From positions 1 through 28,368 of the forward strand of contig CAJTVM010000033.1 in the NCBI GenBank assembly GCA_910579595.1: 28,368 nucleotides of DNA. The letters are read 5' to 3'. Source of the DNA: an uncultured Oscillospiraceae bacterium. Its GTDB lineage: Bacteria > Bacillota > Clostridia > Oscillospirales > Oscillospiraceae. The notes below the pieces were generated by a model, which saw nothing but the letters and a program-made list of their open reading frames with translations, did no database searches and was not told where the DNA came from. The translations under genes were made by a program, and so were the position numbers. Every line of letters starts with the position of its first letter. The stretch's first letter is position 1. Below are positions 1 through 8,544 of the stretch, piece by piece.

Positions 1-1180
1 GGATCAGATCCACCACCGTGGTCTTGCCCGAGCCGGTGCGGCCCACCAGCCCCACGCTCTCCCCGGCGTGGATGGTGAAGGACACGTCCCGCAGGGCGTC
101 AAACTCCCCGTCGGGATAGCGGAAGGTGAGGCGGCGGAACTCGATATCCCCCTTGACGTCGCCCAGGGGCTGGACATCCGGGCGGTCGGCCACGTTCTGG
201 GGGGCGTCCAGCAGAGCGCTGATGCGCTTGAGGGAGGCACGGCCCCGGCTGGTCATGTCGATAAGCTCGGACACTGCCATAATGGGCCAGATGATGGCCT
301 CGAAATAGCCGATGAATTCCATCAGCTCCCCGGCGTTGAAGGAGCCCTTCCACACCAGGTAGCCGCCGTAGCCCAGAATAATGCACACCACCGATTCCAC
401 AAACAGCGTCACCAGGATGCGCAGGAGGACGGAGGATCGGGTGAAGTCCACATTGGCCTTCTCGTTCTCCACGTTGAGCTTCTGGAAGGCCATCAGCTCC
501 TTGGCTTCCTTGACGAATGCCTTGATGACGGCGATGCCGGAAAAGCTCTCCTGGGAGAAGTCGGACAGCTTGGAAAAGGCCGCCTGCCGGATGTCCCACT
601 TTTTCATCATGTACCGGCCCACCACCGCGCTGGACGCCAGCAGCAGGGCCATGGGGATCAGGGTCAGGGTGGTCATAAAGGGATCCATCCGCCACATATG
701 GTGGACGGAAAGCCCCCCCAGCAGCAGCGCGTCGAAAAACATCAGGAAGCCGGAGCCGTAGCAGTCCTGCACCGTCTCCAGATCGTTGGTGAACAGGCTC
801 ATCAGGCCGCCCACCTTGTTTTCCTGATAGAACTGCCTATCCAAATCCTTGGCATGGTCGAACATCTCGTTACGCAGATCGGTCTCCACCTTGATGGCCG
901 CGCCGAAGATACACACGCGCCACAAAAAGCGGCCGAACACCATGGCCACCACCACCCACACCATGGGCATACAGATCCGGTCCAGCAGGAAATCCATGTC
1001 AAAGACAAAGTCCACGCCGTCCACCGTCACATAGCCCAGGTTCATGCCGTTGATGACCTGCTGGTACAGGTTGGGGATGAGCAGCTGCATATAGTCCACC
1101 AAAATCAGCGCGGCCAGCCCCAAAAGAAGCCAGGCCGCATATTTCACATAATATTTATTGATGTATTTCCCGAATATCAC
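1..1180 (-). CDS. ABC exporter half-transporter (TMD-NBD), C-terminus beyond window
   Basis: The frame reads from a GTG at 1180 (MIFGKYINKYYVKYAAW), about ten bases after the SD-like run gaggag, and stays open to the window edge, giving 393 residues. Residues 1-310 form an ABC-exporter transmembrane domain with hydrophobic segments and a typical coupling-helix region (LRNEMFDHAKDLD, then FYQENKVGGLMSLFTNDLE). The nucleotide-binding domain begins near residue 345 (GDIEFRRLTFRYPDGEFDALRDVSF), with Walker A GRTGSGKTT at 380-388. The signature motif, Walker B and H-loop lie outside the window. The family exports drugs, lipids or peptides across the cytoplasmic membrane as homo- or heterodimers, and the partner subunit may lie downstream of the window edge. 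The substrate cannot be inferred. Class assignment is firm; specificity is unknown. Confidence 0.93.
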   Translation of the reverse strand, partial: MIFGKYINKYYVKYAAWLLLGLAALILVDYMQLLIPNLYQQVINGMNLGYVTVDGVDFVFDMDFLLDRICMPMVWVVVAMVFGRFLWRVCIFGAAIKVETDLRNEMFDHAKDLDRQFYQENKVGGLMSLFTNDLETVQDCYGSGFLMFFDALLLGGLSVHHMWRMDPFMTTLTLIPMALLLASSAVVGRYMMKKWDIRQAAFSKLSDFSQESFSGIAVIKAFVKEAKELMAFQKLNVENEKANVDFTRSSVLLRILVTLFVESVVCIILGYGGYLVWKGSFNAGELMEFIGYFEAIIWPIMAVSELIDMTSRGRASLKRISALLDAPQNVADRPDVQPLGDVKGDIEFRRLTFRYPDGEFDALRDVSFTIHAGESVGLVGRTGSGKTTVVDLI

Positions 1181-1217
1181 GGCGGTTACTCCTCTCTGTA
1201 TCACGGCGCGTCTGTAC

Positions 1218-1246
1218 AGTGTATCACATTCGGGGCGGCGCGTCCA
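1218..1246 (-). promoter_or_regulatory. Promoter of the ABC exporter gene
   Basis: On the minus strand, TGGACG (1241-1246; 4/6 to TTGACA), a 17-bp spacer and TACACT (1218-1223) preceded by an extended -10 TG (TGATACACT). The predicted start lies about 30 bp upstream of the GTG codon. The neighbouring MFS gene ends at its own hairpin upstream, so a separate promoter is expected here. Confidence 0.55.
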
Positions 1247-1297
1247 TAGTTAAGCGGCAAGTTTGCCCCACATTTTTGGTTGGGGCCCGGGGCGAGG

Positions 1298-1335
1298 AAA
1301 ACCCGCCGCTTCCCTGAGGAAAACGGCGGGTTTTT
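1298..1335 (-). terminator. Intrinsic terminator after the MFS gene
   Basis: An 11-bp perfect stem, aaaacccgccg (1298-1308) with cggcgggtttt (1324-1334), and a 15-nt loop. It lies 18 bp beyond the MFS stop codon. On the minus strand the stem runs into TTTTCCTC, a short imperfect U-tract; the plus-strand side has a better T-run. Confidence 0.7.
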
Positions 1336-1352
1336 ATCGCTGGGTTTTGGTC

Positions 1353-2651
1353 TTATTTCGTCTCGGTGCCGATGGTCTTGTCCTGGATGGCAAAGGCCAG
1401 GATACAGGCAATGACGGACAGGGCGCTGATCAGCACAAACAGGTTGCGGAAGCCCATCGCCTGATCGGCGCCGGCGGCCATCAGGATGTTGGGCATGATA
1501 ATCATGGCCAGGGAGCGCAGGCATATCACGATGGGCATACCGATCTTATTGGCCTGGGCGAAGTCGTAGCGGCCGTAGATCTTGATGAACATGGAGGGCA
1601 TCAGGTTGCCCAGGCCGCCGTTCAGGCAGGCGTACATCACCACGGTGACAATGGTCAGCGGCAGGCTGCGCACCGCCATGCCCACGGCGGACAGGATCAT
1701 GGTGACGGCCCAGCACACACAGAAAATCCGGTTGGTCTTGCCGGTGCCCAGCTTCTGATCCAGCCAGCCCCAGAAGAAGGAGCCGGGGATACCGATGATG
1801 GAGGCGATGGCAAGCCACATAATGCCGACGCTGTTGTCGGGGGTGGGGAGCAGGGAGTTGATGCGGGGGATGAGCTGGGCCACGGTGGCCACCAGACCCA
1901 TGAACAGGAAGCCGAAAATAAAGACCAGCATCCAGAACTCCTTGTTGCGCAGCAGGCGGCCCACGGTCCAGGGGCTTTTGTAACCGCGCATGAACTCCAG
2001 GGTTTTCTTCTGCTCCTCGGGGTTCACAGGCTCGTTGTCGGGGAAGGCGCCGGCTTCCTCGGGATAGTTCTTAAACCACAGGGCGGTTACGGCGGCAAGG
2101 ATAAGGCAGATGACGCCCATCAGCCAGTAGGGGGCGGAAATGTCCACATGGAACAGGTTCTCAAAGACGCCCACCATCACGGCGGAGCAGATGGGCATAC
2201 CCATGGTAGCCCAGCCCAGGGCGATGCCCTTCTTCCTGGGGAACCAGTTGCTCATGATCTGCTGGGTACAGACCAGGTTCAGGGTCTGGGAAACGGCGGT
2301 GGTCAGGATGGTGGCTGCGGCGAACATCCCCACGTTCTTGGCCTGGCCGTTGAAGACAAACAGCACGGCCAGCAGGACAAACAGCACGGTGGCGGGCATT
2401 TTGACGTTTTTCTTGGCGATGACCAGCCCCGCGATCAGGGACAGCACCACGCCCGCCAGCCCGCCCAGGGCCGCGAAGGGCAGCAGGCTGTTGGGATCCA
2501 CCTGGAGAAAGCCGCCGAAAAAGCCGGTGGAGACGTTCAGCGTGTCGTTGGTGACGCAGGTGAACAGGTAGATCATCAGGGTATAGATGATGACCGCCCA
2601 GCCCTTTTTACCAAAGTTGTTCATGCCCTTGTTCTTTTGCTCTGTTTGCAC
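1353..2651 (-). CDS. MFS transporter, OFA (oxalate/formate antiporter)-like
   Basis: A 432-residue protein starting at GTG 2651, ten bases after a strong aaaggaggt. An upstream in-frame ATG at 2702 lies before this Shine-Dalgarno and is rejected. About twelve hydrophobic segments are visible. The loop NWFPRKKGIALGWATMGMP (about residues 160-180) matches the WFP-R-G-A-G loop of OFA-type MFS carriers. A mid-protein cytoplasmic loop contains NYPEEAGAFPDNEPVNPEEQ, and the C-terminal half holds typical MFS repeats (FWGWLDQKLGTGKTNR). These proteins exchange or import small carboxylates or related organic anions across the inner membrane. The substrate here is unknown. The gene stands alone between a palindromic operator and a terminator, so it is probably controlled by a dedicated repressor encoded elsewhere. 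Confidence 0.9.
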   Translation of the reverse strand: MQTEQKNKGMNNFGKKGWAVIIYTLMIYLFTCVTNDTLNVSTGFFGGFLQVDPNSLLPFAALGGLAGVVLSLIAGLVIAKKNVKMPATVLFVLLAVLFVFNGQAKNVGMFAAATILTTAVSQTLNLVCTQQIMSNWFPRKKGIALGWATMGMPICSAVMVGVFENLFHVDISAPYWLMGVICLILAAVTALWFKNYPEEAGAFPDNEPVNPEEQKKTLEFMRGYKSPWTVGRLLRNKEFWMLVFIFGFLFMGLVATVAQLIPRINSLLPTPDNSVGIMWLAIASIIGIPGSFFWGWLDQKLGTGKTNRIFCVCWAVTMILSAVGMAVRSLPLTIVTVVMYACLNGGLGNLMPSMFIKIYGRYDFAQANKIGMPIVICLRSLAMIIMPNILMAAGADQAMGFRNLFVLISALSVIACILAFAIQDKTIGTETK

Positions 2652-2714
2652 GTTATGTACCTCCTTTTCTCTCTCTGGGTGCGTTTCCCGGTTCCCGCGC
2701 ACCCGGTTCCATGC

Positions 2715-2737
2715 AAAATGGATATCAAATCCATTTT
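2715..2737. promoter_or_regulatory. Palindromic operator in front of the MFS gene
   Basis: A perfect 9-bp inverted repeat: aaaatggat (2715-2723), spacer atcaa, atccatttt (2729-2737). It covers the predicted transcription start and initial transcribed region of the MFS gene, upstream of its Shine-Dalgarno. This is the usual place for a repressor dimer site. No regulator gene is adjacent. Confidence 0.6.
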
Positions 2738-2741
2738 AAAA

Positions 2742-2771
2742 AATATAGCATATGCGGCCCGCCTTGCACAA
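2742..2771 (-). promoter_or_regulatory. Candidate promoter of the MFS gene
   Basis: On the minus strand, -10 TATATT (2742-2747) with an 18-bp spacer to a weak -35 TTGTGC (2766-2771). The start would fall inside the palindrome at 2715-2737. The weak -35 leaves room for another assignment. Confidence 0.4.
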
Positions 2772-2810
2772 TGCTTCGTTTGTCGGAAAAAACGCCGCAA
2801 AAAGCCTAAA

Positions 2811-5141
2811 TTATCCAACAGTCCGCGAACGCACGTCCAATTTGATGGCGATCACCGTGCGGTCGTCCCCGCCGCCGGCCCTGCCGCCGCTCTCCTTCAG
2901 AACCCGGCCCGCCAGATCCTGGGGGGACAGGCCGTCAAAGTCCGCCAGCAGCTGCCGCACCCAGCGGTCGTCCCGTCCGGTGGTGATCCCGTCGCTCACC
3001 AGCAGCACGCAGTCCCCCGCGTCTAAGGCCATCTCGAAGGCGTCAGGCACGCTCCCCGGTCCTGCGGGCACCCCGGCGGGCAGGGATTCCCCCGCCAAGC
3101 GCTCCACCGTGCCCGCCCGGCGCAGGTAGGTGGGGGCCGCGCCCAGCTTGTACACCGCGCTCTTGCCGCTGAACAGATCGATTTGCAGCAGATCCACCGT
3201 GGTGAACCCCCCGTCCTCCTCGCCCCGGAGGGCCAGGGCCTCCCCCACGGTCTCAAGCGCCTCCTCCGGCTCCAACCCCGCCCGGAGAAATTTTTCCAGC
3301 AGCCGCAGGGCGGTGTCGCTGTCCTCCCTTGCCGCGGGGCCGCTGCCCATGCCGTCGCACAGCAGGAAGTTCAGCTTGCCCGCGCCGTCCTTGAACCACA
3401 CCCCCGCATCGCCGCTGACACTCTGGCCCTCCCGGTTGGCGGACGCCACCCCGGCCACCGCCATCAGCGGTTCCCGCTGGCCCAGGTGGGCGTGGCCCCG
3501 GCTGCATTCCACCTCCCGGAGGGGGCAGCCTACCAGCGCGGACAGCCGGCCGATCTCCCCCTCCCGGCACAGCTGCTCCGCGCCGGGGCCGTCCACCTCC
3601 AGCTGCATATGCCCGAAGCCGTCGGAATACACCGTGCACCGGCCCTCCAGCCCCAGCGCCGCCATGCGCTGCTTCACCAGCCGCTGGCGGCGCACATCCA
3701 CCGCCGGCTCCTGGGCCAGCTCCATGGCGGTGCGGTCCAGCACCGCCGCCATGTGGCCGTACTGGGCGCATACCGCCGCCCGGCTCTCCCGCACCCGGCT
3801 GTCGTACCGCCGCCGCTGAAGCAGGGCGGACAGCTCCCCGTTGGCCGCTACCAGGAAGGCGTCAAACCGGAGGCACCGGCTGGAAAAGTGGGGCGGGAAG
3901 TCCTCCATGGCCCCCTCCCCCCGATCCAGCATATGGGGCAGCGCGTCGGACAGGGCGGTTTTGGTGGCCTGGTACTCCCGCTGCCAGCAGCGCTCCTTCT
4001 GTTTGCACTTCACGCACACCTTGTCCGCCGTCCGGTCGAAAATCCGGGCGGCGTCGCTGTCGTTGGGGGCGGCGGGGGCCTGGAAGGCCAGCCGAAGCCC
4101 GCCGGACACCGCCCGGAAGGCTTCGGCAGTCTGCTTTAAGCGCCGGAAGGCCAGCTCCCGGGCGTGGGCGTCCTCCGCCTCCGGGACCTCCTGCCGCACC
4201 AGCCCCGCCAGACGCCGCAGAAGCCTGTCCGGCAGCATCAGAAAGATGGCCACCCCCGCAGCAGTTTCCCAGGCGAAGGCTTCCCCCGGACCGCCCTCCC
4301 AGGTCCACAGGATGGCCGCCGCGCCGCTCAGGGCATAGGCGATAGCGCACATCCAGCGGCCCTGCTTGGAAAAAATCCCGGTGAACAGCCCTGGCAGGGC
4401 GTACATCAGGGTATAATAGGGGGGCAGTCCGGCGGAAAAGCCCATGGCCAGCCCTGCCGCCACTCCCGCAGCGGCGCCGAAGCCCGCGCCCCCCTTCCAT
4501 GCCGCGATCAGCACCACCGGGATGCACAGCACCCGGCCCACGGAGTAGTCTCCCGCCACCGTCACCCGGGCCAGCGCCATCATCAGGGTGGCCGCCAGGG
4601 CAACGGCCCCCAGAGCCTGCCGCATATCGATGATCCCGCCGGGGCGGCGCTTTTCCCACAGTTCGAAGGCCTGCCGGTAGAGGCACACCATCCCGGCAGT
4701 CAACACCACCTCGGTGGCAAAGCCCACGCCGTCCCCCCGGCCCCACCCGGCGGCGGACTGGTAAACAAAGCCCACCATGCCGTTGACCGCGGCGGCTACG
4801 GCGGGCATGAACCAGGGGCGGCGGTAAAGCTCAAATTCCCCCAGGGCCAGCGCCACGGCGTACACCATCATGGACGCGGCGATGTACCGCAGCCCCCCGA
4901 TCAGCCCCCGGAAGGACAGGTAGCCCAGCGCCGCGCCTAAGAGCGCCGCCAGACCCTCCCCGCCGGGCTGGCACACCCCCACCAGCGATAGGGCGAACAG
5001 GGCGTGGCCGCCCATCAGCTCCGCCCCCGCCAACACCGCCGCCAGCAGAAACCGTACCGCGCAGTCGGACAGGCGCATGGCGATGGGGACGGACAGCTTT
5101 CGTCCCCGTTTTTCCCGTTTTGTCCCCTCGTTTGCCGTCAT
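2811..5141 (-). CDS. spoIIE: Stage II sporulation protein E, SpoIIE (membrane PP2C-type phosphatase)
   Basis: A 776-residue protein. The start at ATG 5141 is chosen because tggaggg lies seven bases upstream; the ATG at 5168 has no ribosome site. The first ~310 residues are a run of about ten membrane segments. The middle region has the Cys-rich stretch VCVKCKQKERCW. The C-terminus is a PP2C phosphatase: D596 in LLCDGMGSG (metal ligand), D717 in LLVSDGITTG, and a GGGDDRTVIAIKLD tail. By family knowledge SpoIIE sits at the polar division septum, interacts with FtsZ and dephosphorylates SpoIIAA, releasing sigma F in the forespore. All phosphatase signature residues look intact. The gene is monocistronic and divergent from dusB. 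It is diagnostic of an endospore former. Confidence 0.96.
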   Translation of the reverse strand: MTANEGTKREKRGRKLSVPIAMRLSDCAVRFLLAAVLAGAELMGGHALFALSLVGVCQPGGEGLAALLGAALGYLSFRGLIGGLRYIAASMMVYAVALALGEFELYRRPWFMPAVAAAVNGMVGFVYQSAAGWGRGDGVGFATEVVLTAGMVCLYRQAFELWEKRRPGGIIDMRQALGAVALAATLMMALARVTVAGDYSVGRVLCIPVVLIAAWKGGAGFGAAAGVAAGLAMGFSAGLPPYYTLMYALPGLFTGIFSKQGRWMCAIAYALSGAAAILWTWEGGPGEAFAWETAAGVAIFLMLPDRLLRRLAGLVRQEVPEAEDAHARELAFRRLKQTAEAFRAVSGGLRLAFQAPAAPNDSDAARIFDRTADKVCVKCKQKERCWQREYQATKTALSDALPHMLDRGEGAMEDFPPHFSSRCLRFDAFLVAANGELSALLQRRRYDSRVRESRAAVCAQYGHMAAVLDRTAMELAQEPAVDVRRQRLVKQRMAALGLEGRCTVYSDGFGHMQLEVDGPGAEQLCREGEIGRLSALVGCPLREVECSRGHAHLGQREPLMAVAGVASANREGQSVSGDAGVWFKDGAGKLNFLLCDGMGSGPAAREDSDTALRLLEKFLRAGLEPEEALETVGEALALRGEEDGGFTTVDLLQIDLFSGKSAVYKLGAAPTYLRRAGTVERLAGESLPAGVPAGPGSVPDAFEMALDAGDCVLLVSDGITTGRDDRWVRQLLADFDGLSPQDLAGRVLKESGGRAGGGDDRTVIAIKLDVRSRTVG

Positions 5142-5201
5142 CGTGCATCCCTCCACAGGAGATATCATAAGTAAAGCGTCCCAAATTATGGTAACTTCAT
5201 C

Positions 5202-5207
5202 ATTATA
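5202..5207 (-). promoter_or_regulatory. -10 element upstream of spoIIE
   Basis: A perfect TATAAT on the minus strand, about 60 bp upstream of the spoIIE start. No TTGACA-like box lies at 16-18 bp. That fits the known spoIIE pattern (sigma A with phosphorylated Spo0A and a poor or displaced -35), but I cannot see a convincing 0A box; the nearest candidate, GTCGGAA at 5230-5236, is degenerate. Confidence 0.45.
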
Positions 5208-5210
5208 GGA

Positions 5211-5242
5211 CAGGCCTTCAAAAAAGGCCGTCGGAACCTGTC
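5211..5242. repeat. Nested inverted repeat between spoIIE and dusB
   Basis: GGCCTT...AAGGCC (around 5213-5229) nested inside ACAGG...CCTGT arms (around 5210-5242). It lies between the two divergent promoters, just upstream of the spoIIE -10 and overlapping the dusB -35 side. It could be a binding site or a chance hairpin; no gene ends here, so it is not an obvious terminator. Confidence 0.35.
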
Positions 5243-5271
5243 TTGCCTTTTTGGGGGGAATTTGGTATCAT
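5243..5271 (+). promoter_or_regulatory. Promoter of dusB
   Basis: TTGCCT (5243-5248), a 17-bp spacer and TATCAT (5266-5271, 5/6). A start near 5278 gives a leader of about 60 nt and supports translation from ATG 5338. Confidence 0.55.
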
Positions 5272-5337
5272 TACAAGTAAATTTTGTTTTTTCGTCTCCC
5301 GGCTGTACCAGCGGGGGTGGGAAAGAGAGAGGAATTC

Positions 5338-6309
5338 ATGAAAATTGGCAATGTGGAGCTGAACACCCGGCTGGCCCTGGGCCCCATGGCGGGGGTGACC
5401 GACCTGGCCTTCCGCATGGTGTGCCGGGAACTGTCTGGCTGCTATACCGTGTCCGAGATGGTGAGCGCCAAAGCCCTGTGCTACGGGGACAAAAAGACTC
5501 CTACCTTATTAAAGTTGGGGGAGGGCGAGCACCCCGCCGCCGTCCAAATTTTTGGCTGTGACGAGCCGTTTATGGAAAAAGGCGCGGCGCTGGCCCTGGA
5601 ACGCTCCGGGGCAGACATCATCGATATCAACATGGGCTGTCCCGTGCCCAAAGTGGCCAACTCCGGGGACGGTTCCGCCCTCATGCGGGATCCGGAGAAG
5701 GCTGCAAGGGTCGCCGCGGCGGTGGTGCGGGGGGCGGCGGGGACGCCCGTCACCGTGAAATTCCGGCTTGGCTGGGACAAAGGCTCCATCAACTGTGTGG
5801 AGTTTGCCAAACGCATGGAGGACGCGGGTGTGTCCGCCGTGGCCGTCCACGGGCGCACCAAAACCCAGATGTACTCCGGCAGCGCCAACTGGGACTACAT
5901 CCGGGAGGTAAAGCAGGCGGTGTCCATCCCGGTGATCGCCAACGGGGACGTGTTTCAGGCCAAGGACGCGGTGCGGATTTTGAACTATACCGGCGCGGAC
6001 ATGGCCATGGTGGGCCGGGGGGCTTTCGGCAACCCCTGGCTGCTGGGGCAGTGCGCCGCCGCCCTGGAGGGCAGGGAGGCGCCGCCGCTTCCACCGCTGT
6101 CCGCACGGATGGACACCGCGGCGCGGCAGTTTGAGCTGGCCCGCATCCACAAGGGGGAAAAAATCGCCTGTCTGGAGATGCGCAAGCACCTGGCCTGGTA
6201 TCTCAAGGGGGTGGCCTATGCCTCTTATTGGAAGGAGCGGGCGTGCAAGATCCAGACAGCGGAGGATTTTGAAAAGGTGGTGGCCGGGATCAAACGGGAT
6301 TTGCGGTGA
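5338..6309 (+). CDS. dusB: tRNA-dihydrouridine synthase (DusB type)
   Basis: A 323-residue protein. ATG 5338 follows agagagagg closely; the upstream ATG 5284 lacks a ribosome site. It opens with the Dus FMN-barrel signature LALGPMAGVTDLAFR. The catalytic cysteine is C101 in INMGCPVPKV, followed by the tRNA/FMN-binding VKFRLGWD and AVHGRTKTQMYSG, then PVIANGDV and GADMAMVGRGAFGNPW for FMN phosphate binding. A helical tRNA-binding C-terminus follows (EMRKHLAWYLKGV). The enzyme is a flavoprotein that uses NADPH to reduce uridine to dihydrouridine in the tRNA D-loop. Length and motifs fit the bacterial DusB family. It has its own promoter; the EF-G-like gene downstream has a separate, stronger one. 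Confidence 0.95.
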   Translation: MKIGNVELNTRLALGPMAGVTDLAFRMVCRELSGCYTVSEMVSAKALCYGDKKTPTLLKLGEGEHPAAVQIFGCDEPFMEKGAALALERSGADIIDINMGCPVPKVANSGDGSALMRDPEKAARVAAAVVRGAAGTPVTVKFRLGWDKGSINCVEFAKRMEDAGVSAVAVHGRTKTQMYSGSANWDYIREVKQAVSIPVIANGDVFQAKDAVRILNYTGADMAMVGRGAFGNPWLLGQCAAALEGREAPPLPPLSARMDTAARQFELARIHKGEKIACLEMRKHLAWYLKGVAYASYWKERACKIQTAEDFEKVVAGIKRDLR

Positions 6310-6364
6310 ACGGTGGCCCTTTCCACTCCCAGGAAAATAATTCGTCAAAATCCTCAAATAGCCG

Positions 6365-6393
6365 TTGCCAAACCGCCGCAATTATTGTATAAT
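6365..6393 (+). promoter_or_regulatory. Strong promoter of the EF-G-like gene
   Basis: TTGCCA (6365-6370, 5/6), a 17-bp spacer and perfect TATAAT (6388-6393). The -10 is embedded in a perfect palindrome CAATTAT-TGT-ATAATTG (6379-6395), which could be an operator or chance. Near-consensus boxes and strongly biased codon use in the gene suggest high expression. Confidence 0.75.
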
Positions 6394-6459
6394 TGTTTTT
6401 AACGGCGTCTCGGCTGGAACCGGGGGCCAGACCGCAAATCGTTAAGGAGTGGAACAATT

Positions 6460-8529
6460 ATGAGCTATTCTCCCCACAGCATCCGAAATATCTGCCTGTT
6501 AGGCCACGGCGGCAACGGTAAGACCACCCTGGTCGAGAGTTTTCTCCACATGACCGGCGCCATTGCCCGCATGGGCAAAACCACCGACGGATCCACCGTC
6601 TGTGACTACGATCCCGAGGAGATCAAGCGCCAGATCTCCATTTCCGCCTCCGTCGCCCCCGTGGAGTACAACGGCTGCAAGATCAATGTGCTGGACGCCC
6701 CCGGCAACTTCGACTTTGCCGGCGAGGTGGCCGAGTGTTTGTCCGTGGCCGACGCGGGGGTGCTGGTGTGCGCCGCCAAGGGCGGCCTGTCCGTGGGCAC
6801 CGAGCGGGCCTGGCGCCTGCTGGACGAGCGCAAAATGCCCCGCATCGTCTACATCTCCAAGATGGACGAGGACAATATCGACTTTAACTCCGCCTTTGAG
6901 ACCCTGCGGGAGACCTTTGGCAAGAGCGTAGCGCCCCTGGTGGTCCCCATCTGGGACGAGAATAAGAAAGTCACCGGCGTGGTGGACGTGCTCCATAAGC
7001 GCGCCTTTGAACCCGCCGGCAGCAAGCGCAAGGAAATCCCCATCCCCGAGGATAAGGTGGACGTCATCAACGAGATCTATGACCAGCTCATGGAGTCCGT
7101 GGCCGAGACCAGCGAGGAGTTCATGGAGAAGTTCTTCGGCGGCGAGGAATTCACCTACGCCGAGATTATGCAGGGCCTGCGCGCCGGCGTGAAGGACTGC
7201 TCCCTGGTGCCCGTGCTGTGCGGTTCCGCCCTCAGCGGCCTGGGCACCCTGATGCTGCTGGACATCATCGTGGACCTGCTCCCCGATCCCCTGAGCGGCA
7301 TCCCCGCCGTGGGCGTAAACAAGGACGGTGAGCGCGAGGAATTCATCACCTCTCAGGGCGCGGTTCCCGCCGCCTTCGTGTTCAAGACCGTGGCCGACCA
7401 GTACGGCAAATTCTCCTTCATCAAGGTGCTGTCCGGCGACATCACCTCCGACATGACCCTGGTGAACGCCACCACCGGCGCCAACGAGAAGCTGGGGCGT
7501 CTGTATGTCATGAAGGGCAAAAAGAGCGAGGAAGTCAAGGAGCTGCTGTGCGGCGATATCGGCGCCATCGGCAAGATGGACAAGGTCAAGACCGGGGACA
7601 CCCTGTGCGACCAGCGCAAGTTCATCAAGCTGGATCCCATCCCCTTTGCCGAGCCTAACTTCTCCAAAGCCATCGCCCCCAAGACCCGGGGCCAGGAGGA
7701 CAAGATTGCCGCCGGCCTGGGCCGTCTCAACGAGGAAGATCCCACCTTCACCGTGGTGAATAACGCGGAGACCCACCAGATGGTGGTCACCGCCGCCGGC
7801 GACATCCAGATGGACGTGCTGGTGAACAAGCTCAAGAGCCGCTTCAACGTGGACGTGGAGCTGTCCGAGCCCCGCGTGGCCTACCGGGAGAAGATCCGCA
7901 AGAGCGTGTCCAAGCAGGGCCGCCACAAGAAGCAGACCGGCGGCTCCGGTCAGTTCGGCGACGTGTGGATCCGCTTCGAGCCCTGCGACAGCGAGGGCCT
8001 GGAGTTCTGCGAGGAAGTGGTTGGCGGCGCGGTGCCTAAGAACTTCTTCCCCGCCGTAGAAAAGGGCCTGCGGGAGGCGTGCGTCCACGGCGTGCTGGCG
8101 GGCTATCCCATGGTGAACCTGAAGGCCACCCTGTACGATGGAAGCTACCACCCCGTCGATTCCTCCGAAATCGCGTTCAAGACCGCCGCCCAGCTGGCCT
8201 ACAAGGCCGCGCTGCCCGAGGCATCCCCCGTGCTGCTGGAGCCGGTGGGCGAGCTGAAGGTCACGGTGCCCGACAACTACATGGGCGACGTGCTGGGCGA
8301 TCTGAACAAACGCCGGGGCCGTGTCATGGATATGCAGCCCATCGGCGGCGGCTTGCAGGTGATCACCGCCGAGGCCCCCATGGCCGAGATGATGACCTAC
8401 GCCATTGACCTGCGGGCCATGACCCAGTCCAGGGGTACCTTCACCTTGCACTTTGTGCGGTATGAGGACTGCCCAGCCCCCGCCCAGGAGAAGGCCATCG
8501 CCGCGGCGAAGGCTATGGCGGAGGAATAA
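6460..8529 (+). CDS. Elongation factor G-like GTPase (EF-G paralogue)
   Basis: A 689-residue protein with the full EF-G architecture: GTPase domain (1-280), domain II (about 290-385), domain III (about 390-470), domain IV (about 475-600) and domain V (about 600-680). ATG 6460 follows aaggagtgg. G1 is GHGGNGKTT (15-23) and G4 is SKMD (133-136). The G3 motif reads DAPGNFDF (79-86), so N83 occupies the position of the catalytic His of canonical DTPGHVDF. The switch I segment reads KRQISIS rather than RGIT. This resembles the EF-G-2/FusA2-like paralogue group rather than translocating EF-G. Possible roles are ribosome-linked and specialised; the exact role is not established. The gene is monocistronic with a strong promoter and terminator. 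Its codon use is very uniform (GCC, GGC, CTG, AAG). Confidence 0.9.
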   Translation: MSYSPHSIRNICLLGHGGNGKTTLVESFLHMTGAIARMGKTTDGSTVCDYDPEEIKRQISISASVAPVEYNGCKINVLDAPGNFDFAGEVAECLSVADAGVLVCAAKGGLSVGTERAWRLLDERKMPRIVYISKMDEDNIDFNSAFETLRETFGKSVAPLVVPIWDENKKVTGVVDVLHKRAFEPAGSKRKEIPIPEDKVDVINEIYDQLMESVAETSEEFMEKFFGGEEFTYAEIMQGLRAGVKDCSLVPVLCGSALSGLGTLMLLDIIVDLLPDPLSGIPAVGVNKDGEREEFITSQGAVPAAFVFKTVADQYGKFSFIKVLSGDITSDMTLVNATTGANEKLGRLYVMKGKKSEEVKELLCGDIGAIGKMDKVKTGDTLCDQRKFIKLDPIPFAEPNFSKAIAPKTRGQEDKIAAGLGRLNEEDPTFTVVNNAETHQMVVTAAGDIQMDVLVNKLKSRFNVDVELSEPRVAYREKIRKSVSKQGRHKKQTGGSGQFGDVWIRFEPCDSEGLEFCEEVVGGAVPKNFFPAVEKGLREACVHGVLAGYPMVNLKATLYDGSYHPVDSSEIAFKTAAQLAYKAALPEASPVLLEPVGELKVTVPDNYMGDVLGDLNKRRGRVMDMQPIGGGLQVITAEAPMAEMMTYAIDLRAMTQSRGTFTLHFVRYEDCPAPAQEKAIAAAKAMAEE

Positions 8530-8544
8530 TCCGAACATGAAAAA

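Noticed and set aside
1263..3026. Long plus-strand open frame opposite the MFS and spoIIE genes
   Set aside because: Translation is His/Gln/Gly-rich shadow sequence running across two well-identified minus-strand genes and their intergenic operator.
5220..5245. Possible Spo0A box upstream of spoIIE
   Set aside because: The best candidate (GTCGGAA) matches the 0A consensus poorly; the region could be Spo0A-controlled, but the sequence does not show it clearly.
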